Below, in pieces: positions 54,565 through 63,098 of a stretch of 64,000 nucleotides of DNA (its first letter is position 1; every line of letters starts with the position of its first letter). The stretch lies in NCBI RefSeq assembly GCF_030758295.1, contig NZ_CP132335.1:62001-126000 (forward strand). The letters run 5' to 3'. Source of the stretch: Pararhizobium sp. IMCC21322 (GTDB lineage Bacteria > Pseudomonadota > Alphaproteobacteria > Rhizobiales > GCA-2746425). The notes beneath the pieces were generated by a model. That model worked only from the letters and a program-made list of their open reading frames with translations. It ran no database searches and was not told where the DNA came from. The position numbers were made by a program, and so were the translations under genes.

Positions 54565-54662
54565 AAGCTGTGATAGCCCGCTTGCTGGCCCGGTTCCCAA
54601 AACCCGATTTGAGCAAAGAGCAGGCCGAAATGCTGGCCTCGATAAAATTCCCCTGTTGTTAA
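54561..54662 (+). CDS. 33-residue peptide between mocA and coxG, ending in PCC
   Basis: This small frame begins with an ATGA overlap on the mocA stop and codes for a peptide with a basic amphipathic start (MKAVIARLLARFPKPDL), a Lys/Glu helix (SKEQAEMLASIKF) and the end PCC. coxG starts 14 bases later. The overlap and placement in a tight operon argue for translation. Two vicinal Cys at the end would suit metal (copper) or sulfur handling, but this is speculation. I do not recognise a named family. Confidence 0.55.
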   Translation: MKAVIARLLARFPKPDLSKEQAEMLASIKFPCC

Positions 54663-54675
54663 TAAGGAATTCCCC

Positions 54676-55125
54676 ATGGAACTGAATGATGAAGTCACGA
54701 TCAACGCCCCGAAAGTACGCGTTTATGAGGCATTGAACGACCCCGAGATACTGCAACAATGCATCCCCGGTTGCGAGGAACTTACACAGCACTCCGACAC
54801 CGAACTGGAAGCCAAAGTTGTCTTGAAAGTCGGCCCTGTCAAAGCGCGCTTTAATGGCAATGTCGAGCTTGACAAGTCAGGCGCGCCGGATGCGTTTTCA
54901 TTGTCTGGCCAGGGCAATGGGGGAGCCGCCGGTCATGCCAAGGGTGGAGCAGATGTGACCCTTGAGGAGACTGACGGAGTGACCACCCTTAAATACACCG
55001 CAAAGGCAGAAATTGGCGGCAAACTGGCGCAGCTTGGTGGCCGGTTGATACAAAGTACGTCCAAGAAGCTTGCTGCCAAATTCTTCAAGAAGTTCGCAGA
55101 AGTTGTTGAGATGGCCGAAGCCTGA
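54676..55125 (+). CDS. coxG: CoxG, SRPBCC-fold CO dehydrogenase partner
   Basis: The 149-residue protein has the CoxG/SRPBCC fold: VRVYEALNDPEILQQCIPGC, KVGPVKARFNGNVEL, and LKYTAKAEIGGKLAQLGGRL. The C-terminal helix (SKKLAAKFFKKFAEVVEMAE) is positively charged and amphipathic, fitting membrane contact. CoxG links CO dehydrogenase to the membrane; work I recall on a mycobacterial CoxG points to quinone binding and electron transfer. It is the last intact cox gene, followed by a decayed XdhC gene. Confidence 0.93.
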   Translation: MELNDEVTINAPKVRVYEALNDPEILQQCIPGCEELTQHSDTELEAKVVLKVGPVKARFNGNVELDKSGAPDAFSLSGQGNGGAAGHAKGGADVTLEETDGVTTLKYTAKAEIGGKLAQLGGRLIQSTSKKLAAKFFKKFAEVVEMAEA

Positions 55126-55127
55126 CG

Positions 55128-55426
55128 ATGACCGATGGTGCCGACCCGCAATTTCTTGAACACGCCGCAGACACTCTTGCCTAAGCGAAAGACTGTCAAA
55201 GCAAAGCAATGCCGTGCCGTGTGCATTATGTGTCGTCACGAATGTCTCCGGTGGGTCCGCCCGGTCCATCGGAACATTGGTAGCGGTACGGGCCGATAGC
55301 GAGCTGGCAGGCTATGCCTCGCATGGATGCGCCGATGCCGATCTCCGTTTGCAGGCACAGGCAGCGATTGAAACGGCACAACCACGCTATTCGCGACATG
55401 GTTTAGACGGCTCCTTAAACCAATAA
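55128..55426 (+). pseudogene. Decayed XdhC/CoxI-family gene
   Basis: A short frame opens 3 bases after coxG (MTDGADPQFLEHAADTLA, then a stop at 55182-55184). In another frame the text continues as VPCALCVVTNVSGGSARSIG, TLVAVRADSELAGYASHGCA and DADLRLQAQAAIE, which is a normal XdhC/CoxI N-terminal domain, and then ends at a stop at 55426 without the Rossmann domain. The pieces are joined by a frameshift and cut off, so this is a broken second XdhC-type gene (compare CoxI). The remaining 160 bases before the next gene hold the palindromic operator and no gene. Confidence 0.7.
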
Positions 55427-55521
55427 CCTATACCTGAATCAACCGCAGGCGCACGGGAAGCCCCCCGAAACGTCGGGCACCCGCTTGACTCGGTCGAGAG
55501 CCTTCTTTAAGAAAAATATAC

Positions 55522-55535
55522 TTTGGTATACCAAA
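55522..55535. promoter_or_regulatory. Palindromic operator candidate TTTGGTATACCAAA
   Basis: TTTGGTATACCAAA is a perfect 14-base palindrome, overlapped by a second half-site ATACCAAAA. It fits the GntR consensus GT-N0-1-AC pattern (GGTATACC) and lies 56 bases upstream of the TTT binding protein. The likely binder is the FCD-type GntR regulator encoded at 60709-61419 in the same cassette. Confidence 0.7.
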
Positions 55536-55590
55536 ATACCAAAACCTGACTGCTCAGCAGAACGGGTAAAGCTGCAACCGGGAGGAAATT

Positions 55591-56565
55591 ATGAAAGACA
55601 CCAGAAAACTGCGCGCACTAACGCTGATTGTTGGCGCATCGACACTTGCGCTCACCAGCTTCGCGCCTCAGGCACAAGCTCAAGACTACCCTTCAAAGAC
55701 AATCGAAGTCGTCACACACGCCGGAAATGGCGGCGGTACTGACGTCACCACACGCATGATGATGCTGCGCGGACGCCGCGAATTGGGCGCTGACATGGTT
55801 GTGGTCAACAAAGGCGGCGGCGGCGGCGCTGTTGCCATGGATTACTATCTCACGCAGCCTGCCGATGGTCATTCCATTTTGACATTCACCATTGGTCACG
55901 CAGCGACGCTGGCCAAGAATGAAACCAAGATGAAACTGGAAGATATTCGCCCGATAGCACGCGGAACGGACGATCCCCAGATTCTCATGGTCAAATGTGG
56001 CGCTTACACAGATGCGGCCGATTTTGTTGCGAAGCAAAAAGAAGAAGCCATCATCTACGGCACGACCCATCTGGGCAATATTGATGATGTGTCCGCCTTC
56101 ATGTTCACCAAAAAAGGCGGCATGAAAACACCGAAAATCCTTCCATTTGATGGCGGCGGCGAACTGGCCACCCAGCTTGTGGCAGGCGCGGTTGATGTTG
56201 CGGTTCTGAACCTGGCGGAAGCTGGAAGTCAGATCGATTCAGGCGATGTATGCCCTATTGTTGTTCTGGCCGATAAGCGCATGGCGGCATTGCCGGATGT
56301 TTCAACGGCGAAGGAAATGGGCATCCCGGTCAGCTTCTCGACCGTACGCGGATTTGTCGTCCACAAGGACACCCCTGATGACGTAGCGGCCAAGATTGAA
56401 GAGGCTCTTGTAAAGTCCATGAATCACGGCGTTTACCAGGGGTTCCTGACCTCGGTTGGCCTTGATGCTTCATCCGTTGCCGGATCAGAAGAATGGGGCA
56501 ATCAGCTGCAGACCATGGTGACAGATATGTCAGCAGCACTGAAAGAGCTTGGTTTCATCGAGTAA
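55591..56565 (+). CDS. TTT transporter periplasmic binding protein
   Basis: The 324-residue protein has a signal peptide (LIVGASTLALTSFAPQAQAQ) and the TTT binding fold (YPSKTIEVVTHAGNGGGTD, KGGGGGAVAMDYYLTQPADG). It has a GGGELATQLVAGAVDVAVL segment typical of the family. The ribosome site GGGAGGAAATT is strong. It opens the second sugar-acid cassette, which also has TctB, TctA, two catabolic enzymes, a regulator and a PdxA-type dehydrogenase. Confidence 0.9.
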   Translation: MKDTRKLRALTLIVGASTLALTSFAPQAQAQDYPSKTIEVVTHAGNGGGTDVTTRMMMLRGRRELGADMVVVNKGGGGGAVAMDYYLTQPADGHSILTFTIGHAATLAKNETKMKLEDIRPIARGTDDPQILMVKCGAYTDAADFVAKQKEEAIIYGTTHLGNIDDVSAFMFTKKGGMKTPKILPFDGGGELATQLVAGAVDVAVLNLAEAGSQIDSGDVCPIVVLADKRMAALPDVSTAKEMGIPVSFSTVRGFVVHKDTPDDVAAKIEEALVKSMNHGVYQGFLTSVGLDASSVAGSEEWGNQLQTMVTDMSAALKELGFIE

Positions 56566-56630
56566 ATCAGACCTGCTTCCACACCAACTGCCCCTTGATC
56601 CCTGGATCAGGGGGCAAACCGGGCTGCGTC

Positions 56631-57098
56631 ATGAAAACACAACTCAATCCTGACAGGCGGGCCAGATGGCTGGTTCCGATCTGCATTATCCTCTTTTGCC
56701 TTGTAGCGCTCTACTTCACCACAACATTCAAAAAGATGCCGCCAATCCTGAAGCGCGGCATCCAGCCGTCTGATTTCCCTCAGCTGGTCTGTCTGCTGAT
56801 TGTCAGTCTGACCCTGTTGATGGTCTGGAAGGATCCGGTCAAAATTGTTGAGCGTGTCACATCCAAATCATGGATGACCATGGGTCTGATGATTGGGTTT
56901 GTGGCCTTGATGCAGGTCGATCTGTTTCTGGCTCTGGGCGCTTTTGCAGCGACCCTGACCATGCTGTGGGGCGAGCGCCGTCCGCGGAATATTGCCCTAG
57001 TGGGCCTCCTCATTCCGACATCGGTTTTCTTTCTCTTTGATCTCGTCTTCAAAATCCGCTTCCCCCGCGGATTATTGACCTCCCTCTGGTACGGATGA
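56631..57098 (+). CDS. TTT transporter small membrane subunit (TctB family)
   Basis: The 155-residue protein has four hydrophobic segments (WLVPICIILFCLVALYF; LVCLLIVSLTLLMVW; MTMGLMIGFVALMQVDLFLA; ALVGLLIPTSVFFLFDLVF), as in TctB. The start is ATG 56631; upstream in-frame text belongs to the end of the binding-protein gene. It overlaps TctA by four bases (ATGA). Confidence 0.85.
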   Translation: MKTQLNPDRRARWLVPICIILFCLVALYFTTTFKKMPPILKRGIQPSDFPQLVCLLIVSLTLLMVWKDPVKIVERVTSKSWMTMGLMIGFVALMQVDLFLALGAFAATLTMLWGERRPRNIALVGLLIPTSVFFLFDLVFKIRFPRGLLTSLWYG

Positions 57099-58600
57099 GC
57101 ACAATGGATGCTTTTTTTAACGGCTTTCTGGCACTAACCGATCCAAGCCTGTTGCTTTTGCTGGTCGCCGCAACCCTTGGCGGCGTCATCATCGGCGCTT
57201 TGCCTGGATTGAATGCCACAACCGGCGCGGCACTGCTTTTGCCCTTCACCCTGACGATGGAGCCGATTGCAGCGATTTCGATACTGACTGCAATCTATTG
57301 CTCAGCTACCTTTGCTGGCGCAATCACTGCCATCCTTATCAACACACCCGGCACATCTGCCAGCGCAACCACCTGTCTTGATGGCTATCCCATGGCTTTG
57401 CGCGGCGAGGCTGGCCGAGCACTTGGCATGGCCGTTGTCGCCTCGACCTTTGGCGGTGTGCTGAGCGTTATCTGTCTGATGATTGCGGCGCCGGTTCTGG
57501 CGCGGGCTGCCTATAATTTTGCGCCACCGGAATATTTCGCACTGACATTATTCGGCCTGTCCATGCTGGTCAGTGTTGGTGGTGGATCACCGATCAAGAA
57601 CCTCATTGCAGGTGCATTCGGCATTTTGTTGGCAACGGTCGGCGTTGATCTTCTGACATCCGTCAAACGCTTTACCTTCGACGTTCCGCAACTCCATGAA
57701 GGCATCGGTTTTGTTCCGGTCATGATCGGCGTATTTGGAATTTCCGAATTGCTGTCCCAGGCCTCCGCTCTGCATCAGAAGCGTGAGCAGGTCACAATGA
57801 AGGCCATTAAACTGCCCTCCATGGCGGATTACAAAAAGGTCTGGAAGACCATTCTGCGATCAACCGGCATCGGCACCTTCATCGGTATTCTGCCGGCAGA
57901 AGGGGCAACCGTTGCATCCATGATCGGCTACAATGAAGCGCGGCGATGGTCCAAGACACCCGAAGAATTTGGCAAAGGTGCCATTGAAGGCATTGCAGGC
58001 TCAGAGGCCGCGAACAATTCCGCAACAGGCGGTGCAATGGTGCCCACACTGGCTCTCGGCATTCCCGGGAGTCCAACCGCGGCGGTTATCCTGGCCGGAT
58101 TGCTGGTCCATGGCCTGCGTCCCGGTCCTACAATGTTCACCGAACAGGCGGATTTCGCCTTCGCCATTTTCTGGTCGATGCTTTTCGTAAACCTGCTGTT
58201 TCTGGTCATCGGACTTTATGGAGCGAAGGTCTTTGCACGGGTCACCCTCATACCGATCCGGATGCTTTGGCCCAGTGTCTTCATCTTCTCGATTGTTGGT
58301 GCCTATGCTCTGGATCAATCCATGTTCGATGTCTGGATTGCCATCATTTCCGGGATCATCGGCTACTTCATGCGGGTTTACGGATTTTCCGTCGTACCGC
58401 TGGCGATTGGCCTGATATTGGGCGGCATGCTGGAGCAGCGCCTTGGACAATCCATGGTAATGCTGGACGAGCAATGGTGGCTGATCGCTACCCGGCCCCT
58501 ATCGGCATTTTTCCTGATACTCACTGCTTTTGCCCTATTTGGGCCTGCCCTGTGGAAACTGATCACAGGGCCACGGCCAACGTTTAAAAAAGGTTCCTGA
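57095..58600 (+). CDS. TTT transporter large membrane subunit (TctA family)
   Basis: The 501-residue protein has the TctA motifs [37 protein letters not shown] and [19 protein letters not shown]. It forms the channel part of the second TTT system, paralogous to 42259-43788. The order here is binding protein, TctB, TctA, unlike the first cassette, so the two were probably acquired separately and not by duplication. Confidence 0.9.
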   Translation: MSTMDAFFNGFLALTDPSLLLLLVAATLGGVIIGALPGLNATTGAALLLPFTLTMEPIAAISILTAIYCSATFAGAITAILINTPGTSASATTCLDGYPMALRGEAGRALGMAVVASTFGGVLSVICLMIAAPVLARAAYNFAPPEYFALTLFGLSMLVSVGGGSPIKNLIAGAFGILLATVGVDLLTSVKRFTFDVPQLHEGIGFVPVMIGVFGISELLSQASALHQKREQVTMKAIKLPSMADYKKVWKTILRSTGIGTFIGILPAEGATVASMIGYNEARRWSKTPEEFGKGAIEGIAGSEAANNSATGGAMVPTLALGIPGSPTAAVILAGLLVHGLRPGPTMFTEQADFAFAIFWSMLFVNLLFLVIGLYGAKVFARVTLIPIRMLWPSVFIFSIVGAYALDQSMFDVWIAIISGIIGYFMRVYGFSVVPLAIGLILGGMLEQRLGQSMVMLDEQWWLIATRPLSAFFLILTAFALFGPALWKLITGPRPTFKKGS

Positions 58601-58602
58601 TC

Positions 58603-59778
58603 ATGAGTCGCATCAAATCCATTCGCACACGGGTCTGGAACTGGACCGGTCCAACCGTTCCGCCACAGGGCAATTTCTGCACCAATGCATCCGATGTCTT
58701 GTGGGAGCGCGGGGATGCCATGTCGTCCTTTCGGTTTTACCAATGGCTGACCTGCGAAGTCGAAAGCGAAGACGGCGCAATCGGCATCGGAAACGCAGCC
58801 CTTGCACCGATCGTGGTCAAAAAGGCAATCGACGAATATTACGCCCCTTTGGTGATTGGCGAAGATCCCTTTGACTATGCCTATATCTGGGAAAAAATGT
58901 ACCGTCGCACCCATGCCTGGGGCCGCAAGGGCATCGGCATGACAGCCATTTCAGCAATCGATATTGCGATCTGGGATCTGATGGGCAAGCAGGTTGGAAA
59001 ACCCGTTTTCAAGCTGTTGGGCGGACGCACCAAGGAAAAGATTCCGGTCTATTATTCCAAGCTCTATGCAGACACGGTGCCGGCCATGCAAAAAGAGGCC
59101 GAAGAGGCCATGAAAAACGGATACAATGCTTATAAGTCACGCTTTGGCTACGGCCCAAAGGACGGCATGCAGGGCATGCGCGAAAATCTGAAACGCGTTG
59201 AAGCGCTGCGCGAAGTCATTGGCTATGACAATGATCTGATGCTGGAATGCTATATGGGCTGGACGCTTGATTACGCCAAACGCATGCTGCCAAAGCTTGA
59301 AAAATATGAGCCGCGCTGGCTGGAAGAGCCGGTTATCGCTGATGATGTGGCAGGCTATGCCGAGCTGAATGCCATGGGCATTGTTCCCATTTCCGGCGGC
59401 GAACATGAATACTCGATCATTGGCTGCAAAGACCTGATCGAAAAGAAAGCCGTCAGCATTCTGCAATATGACACCAATCGCGTCGGAGGCATTACGGCCG
59501 CGCAGAAAATCAATGCTATTGCGGAAGCCAATCAGATTCCGGTCATTCCCCATGCGGGCCAGATGCACAATTATCATATGACAATGGCCAATGTGAATTG
59601 CCCCATCAGCGAATACTTCCCGGTCTTTGACGTGGAAGTCGGCAACGAGCTTTTCTATTATATTTTCGAGGGCGATCCGGACGCCGTAGATGGTTATCTG
59701 CAATTGGACGACAACACACCCGGTCTGGGAATTTCCATTTCCGACAAATATCTGAAAAACTTTGAAATCATCGAGTAA
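58603..59778 (+). CDS. Enolase-superfamily sugar-acid dehydratase (L-rhamnonate dehydratase-like)
   Basis: The 391-residue enolase-superfamily protein has the mandelate racemase/RhmD layout: capping domain with [14 protein letters not shown] and [20 protein letters not shown], then a barrel with [22 protein letters not shown] with metal ligands, ISGGEHEY and the catalytic His in [14 protein letters not shown]. It removes water from an acid sugar; L-rhamnonate or a related aldonate is likely, but close members differ in substrate. It starts 2 bases after the TctA stop. Confidence 0.83.
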   Translation: MSRIKSIRTRVWNWTGPTVPPQGNFCTNASDVLWERGDAMSSFRFYQWLTCEVESEDGAIGIGNAALAPIVVKKAIDEYYAPLVIGEDPFDYAYIWEKMYRRTHAWGRKGIGMTAISAIDIAIWDLMGKQVGKPVFKLLGGRTKEKIPVYYSKLYADTVPAMQKEAEEAMKNGYNAYKSRFGYGPKDGMQGMRENLKRVEALREVIGYDNDLMLECYMGWTLDYAKRMLPKLEKYEPRWLEEPVIADDVAGYAELNAMGIVPISGGEHEYSIIGCKDLIEKKAVSILQYDTNRVGGITAAQKINAIAEANQIPVIPHAGQMHNYHMTMANVNCPISEYFPVFDVEVGNELFYYIFEGDPDAVDGYLQLDDNTPGLGISISDKYLKNFEIIE

Positions 59779-59795
59779 GCTCAGGAGCAGCGTCC

Positions 59796-60707
59796 ATGGC
59801 AAACTTTCAAGGCATCTGGCCCGTCGCACCAACCCCGTTTGAACCCGGTGGTGCGATCGATGTTCATGGCATGAAGCGGGTTCTGGATTGCATGATAGAT
59901 CAGCAGGTTGACGGAATTTGCATTCTCGCAAATTTCTCCGAGCAATTTCTCATCACCGATGAGGAGCGCCGGATTTTAACCCGCACATCTCTTGAACATG
60001 TCGCGGGCCGCATTCCGGTTATTGTGACCATCAGCCATTTTGCCACCGACATTGTGGTCGACCGCGCGCGGGAAGCCAGGGAACTGGGCGCGCAAATCGT
60101 GATGATGATGCCCCCATATCATGGGGCATTGATGCGCGGCACTGCCGAGCAGACCTTTGAGCAATTCGCCCGTGTCGGGGAAGTCGGCATTCCCATCATG
60201 GTGCAGGATGCGCCCTTGTCCGGTGTTGATCTTCCAGTGCCATTGCTTGTGAAAATGGCGCAGGAGATCGAGATGCTGAAACTCTTCAAAATCGAATGCG
60301 CCCAGACCGCTGGTAAATTGCGCGCTCTGATCGCGGCGGGTGGCAGCGCTATCGAAGGCCCATTTGACGGCGAAGAAGCCATCACCCTGATGGCTGATCT
60401 TGATGCAGGAGCCACAGGCACCATGACATCTGCCATGATTCCGGACCAGATCAAGCCCGTCCTTGCTGCCCATGCAGCCGGCGACAGACAGCAGGCTATG
60501 GCTCACTATGCGCGGGTATTGCCTGCGATTAATTTTGAGAACCGCCAATGCGGATTTCGCTCCGCCAAGGCCGCCATGATGGAAGGGGGTGTGATCCAAT
60601 CCGATTTTTGCCGCCATCCAATCCCACCTTTGCATCCGGACACCCGGCAGCAATTACTGGAGTTGATCCGGCCACTGGATCCGGTGGTTTTGAATTGGGG
60701 GACCTGA
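59796..60707 (+). CDS. DapA-family lyase (2-keto-3-deoxy sugar-acid aldolase or dehydratase)
   Basis: The 303-residue TIM-barrel protein belongs to the DHDPS/NAL family. Motifs are WPVAPTPFEPGGAIDVHGM at the N-terminus, VMMMPPYHGA with the conserved Tyr, and LFKIECAQTAGK with the Schiff-base Lys (in place of IKES). It would act on the 2-keto-3-deoxy acid made by the dehydratase just upstream, cleaving or dehydrating it. The exact reaction is not readable from the sequence. Confidence 0.8.
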   Translation: MANFQGIWPVAPTPFEPGGAIDVHGMKRVLDCMIDQQVDGICILANFSEQFLITDEERRILTRTSLEHVAGRIPVIVTISHFATDIVVDRAREARELGAQIVMMMPPYHGALMRGTAEQTFEQFARVGEVGIPIMVQDAPLSGVDLPVPLLVKMAQEIEMLKLFKIECAQTAGKLRALIAAGGSAIEGPFDGEEAITLMADLDAGATGTMTSAMIPDQIKPVLAAHAAGDRQQAMAHYARVLPAINFENRQCGFRSAKAAMMEGGVIQSDFCRHPIPPLHPDTRQQLLELIRPLDPVVLNWGT

Positions 60708-60708
60708 C

Positions 60709-61419
60709 GTGAGCAAAGTTGCAAACCTGAAAGGTCTGATGGGAACCGAAGGGCGCGTTTCCCGAAGTCTCAGCCTTGCTGAAGATGCAGCCCAGACCCT
60801 GCGCAGCATGATCCTTCTGGAAAAACTGCCGCCTGGTATCAGCTTGCCGGAACGCGATTTATCAGAAGCCCTCGGGATCAGCCGCACGCCCTTGCGTGAA
60901 GCCATCCGTCTTCTGGCAGGTGAAGGACTGATTCAGTTTACGGCTGCCCGCCGACCCTTTGTCGCCAATCCATCGCTTGAGGAAATCAACAATTGCCTGC
61001 GCGTTCAGGGCGCATTGGAGGCGCTTGCCGGCGAGTTGGCCTGCGTCCATTGCAGCGATGCCGAACTGCGCGAGATTGCAAACATCAACGCGGCCATTGC
61101 AGAGGTAAACACAGATGATGGAGACGGTAAGCTGGCCGGGTTTCAGGCAGATATGCGGTTCCATCAGGCCATCGTTCAAGCTGCAGGAAATCCGCCTCTG
61201 GCTGAAACACATGCCTCTTACAATGCACGTCTTTGGCGGGTGCGTTTTCTATCCTCTCAGCGGCGCGCCGGTCGCGACAGCACGCGCAAGGAACACTCTG
61301 AAATCGTTGCAGCACTTTCGGAGCGCGATGCAAAACGAACGGCGCAGGCACTGAAGACCCATTTGAAAACAGCTGAAACGAATATTGCCCAGGCTCTTGA
61401 CGAGCGTGAGTCCACCTAA
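60709..61419 (+). CDS. GntR/FCD-family regulator of the second sugar-acid cassette
   Basis: The 236-residue protein has the GntR helix-turn-helix (LEKLPPGISLPERDLSEALG, then ISRTPLREAIRLLAGEGLIQ) and an FCD domain (VQGALEALAGELACVHCSDA and FQADMRFHQAIVQAAGNPPL). The GTG start follows the lyase stop by 1 base. It probably binds the palindrome TTTGGTATACCAAA in front of the cassette and senses the sugar acid or its keto-deoxy product. Confidence 0.87.
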   Translation: MSKVANLKGLMGTEGRVSRSLSLAEDAAQTLRSMILLEKLPPGISLPERDLSEALGISRTPLREAIRLLAGEGLIQFTAARRPFVANPSLEEINNCLRVQGALEALAGELACVHCSDAELREIANINAAIAEVNTDDGDGKLAGFQADMRFHQAIVQAAGNPPLAETHASYNARLWRVRFLSSQRRAGRDSTRKEHSEIVAALSERDAKRTAQALKTHLKTAETNIAQALDEREST

Positions 61420-61433
61420 CAGCGGAAAAATCC

Positions 61434-62444
61434 ATGAACCGTCCCAAAATTGCAATTATCCCTGGTGATCCCTCCGGCATCGGCCCGGAACTGATTGCCA
61501 AACTGTTGAATGATGAGGGTGTCCGCGAAGCCGCCGATATCGTGCTCGTTGGTGATGCCCATTTATGGCAGCGCGGTGCCGAGCAGGCTGACCTGCCTGT
61601 GGAATTGAACACATTGCAAGAAGAAGACCTGCCCGATTTTACCGGTCTTGCCCATCTCGATCTCAACACCATTCAGCCGGATGAGGTGGAAATTGCCACT
61701 GTGTCCATAGCAAGCGGCACAACCGCTTTGCGTTGCCTCGACAAGGCCATGGATCTGGCAGTAGCTGGGCTTGTGGACGGCATTCTGTTCGCCCCCTTCA
61801 ACAAGGGCGCCATGACGTCAGCTGGATTGAATGCAGAAGATGAGCACCGCTATATGGCACGTTATCTGGGCTTTACCGGCTATCACAGCGAAATAAATGT
61901 GCTCGATGAGCTCATGACCACGCGTGTGACCAGCCATATTGGCTTGAAGGATGTTGCCGCCAATATTGATCAGCCCGGCATTTTGCGCGCAGTCACTCTG
62001 GCATCCGACACGTTGAAACGGGCCGGGAAAACTCGCCCGGCCATTGCTGTCGCTGCCCTCAATCCGCATGCAGGTGATAACGGCAAATTCGGCCGCGAAG
62101 AGATCGACATTCTGGAACCTGCGGTGCGCGCCTGTCAGGACAAGCAAATGAATGTCACCGGACCCTGGCCATCTGACACCGTCTTCCTGAAAGCAATGCG
62201 CGGTGAAGTCGACGCTGTCGTCACCATGTATCATGATCAGGGACAGATCGCGATCAAGCTGCTGGGCTTTGAACGCGGTGTGACCGTGGCTGGTGGTCTT
62301 CCCTACCCGATTGCAACACCGGCCCATGGCACTGCCTTTGACATTGCAGGCCAAAACAAGGCGAATGTCAGCGCAACACGGCAGGCCTTTAATCTGCTCG
62401 TGCGCATGGCCCAGACACATCGGGATGAGCGCTCGGCGGCTTAA
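61434..62444 (+). CDS. PdxA-family dehydrogenase (PdxA2-like)
   Basis: The 336-residue protein resembles 4-hydroxythreonine-4-phosphate dehydrogenase: IAIIPGDPSGIGPELIAKLL, GILFAPFNKGAMTSAGLNAE, and TMYHDQGQIAIKLLGFERG with VTVAGGLPYPIATPAHGTAF. Its end differs from standard PdxA (PIATPAHGTA), and it sits in a sugar-acid operon without other vitamin B6 genes, so it is more likely the PdxA2 type, which oxidises a phosphorylated sugar acid such as threonate-4-phosphate. No partner DUF1537 kinase is in the window. Confidence 0.8.
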   Translation: MNRPKIAIIPGDPSGIGPELIAKLLNDEGVREAADIVLVGDAHLWQRGAEQADLPVELNTLQEEDLPDFTGLAHLDLNTIQPDEVEIATVSIASGTTALRCLDKAMDLAVAGLVDGILFAPFNKGAMTSAGLNAEDEHRYMARYLGFTGYHSEINVLDELMTTRVTSHIGLKDVAANIDQPGILRAVTLASDTLKRAGKTRPAIAVAALNPHAGDNGKFGREEIDILEPAVRACQDKQMNVTGPWPSDTVFLKAMRGEVDAVVTMYHDQGQIAIKLLGFERGVTVAGGLPYPIATPAHGTAFDIAGQNKANVSATRQAFNLLVRMAQTHRDERSAA

Positions 62445-62507
62445 AACGCTTCTTGTTCATACAGAACCGCGCGACAGGTCCGCGCGGCTGCTGTAATAGA
62501 GTGGGTT

Positions 62508-62960
62508 TTAGTTGGAAGCTTGAACAGCGGCGTCTGTCAGCTTGCCCAAAGCACCGGCCATCATTGCCAGAGATTTCAGATCTGCAGGCACATTGTAACT
62601 TGCCGCAAACTGTTGCGGGTCGTGATAGGCCACCTGTGTATCGCCTGCAGCATCTTCAAAGATTACAACGCGGATCGGCAAATCGAGACCAGCCATCGGG
62701 TCGGCCTGCATGATCGGAGTTCCAATTTTTGGGTTGCCGAAGACAAGCATCTGATTGGGCTTCAGTTCAGCATCAATACCGGCAGCCCCTGCTGCATGGT
62801 CAACACGTGCAAAAACCGTCGCGCCGGCTTTTTCCACCGCTGCAACCAACTGGTCCATTGTGTCAGACACAGAATGTGGACTGCTTTTGGTAATAAGCTC
62901 TGCCGCATGGGCGGAAAAGGAAGCGACTGTCATCGCCAGAACCAGAATAAAAGTCTTCAT
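62508..62960 (-). CDS. DUF302 exported protein
   Basis: The 150-residue protein has a signal peptide (FILVLAMTVASFSAHAAE) and the DUF302 fold: TMDQLVAAVEKAGATVFARV, NQMLVFGNPKIGTPIMQADP and LPIRVVIFEDAAGDTQVAYH. DUF302 proteins may bind small ligands; the function is not known. The start has GGAG upstream. It lies alone, convergent with the PdxA-like gene. Confidence 0.85.
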   Translation of the reverse strand: MKTFILVLAMTVASFSAHAAELITKSSPHSVSDTMDQLVAAVEKAGATVFARVDHAAGAAGIDAELKPNQMLVFGNPKIGTPIMQADPMAGLDLPIRVVIFEDAAGDTQVAYHDPQQFAASYNVPADLKSLAMMAGALGKLTDAAVQASN

Positions 62961-63098
62961 GGGATTCTCCGAAAGTTAAAAGGGAAGCCAGACATGGAAC
63001 AGCACCATGCATAAGCGTGTCCGCACCGAGACAACGCAGTTATCACAGTCCTGTTTCAACCGGAAATGTGGAGGCACAGTGTCGGCGGGAAAAGAATC

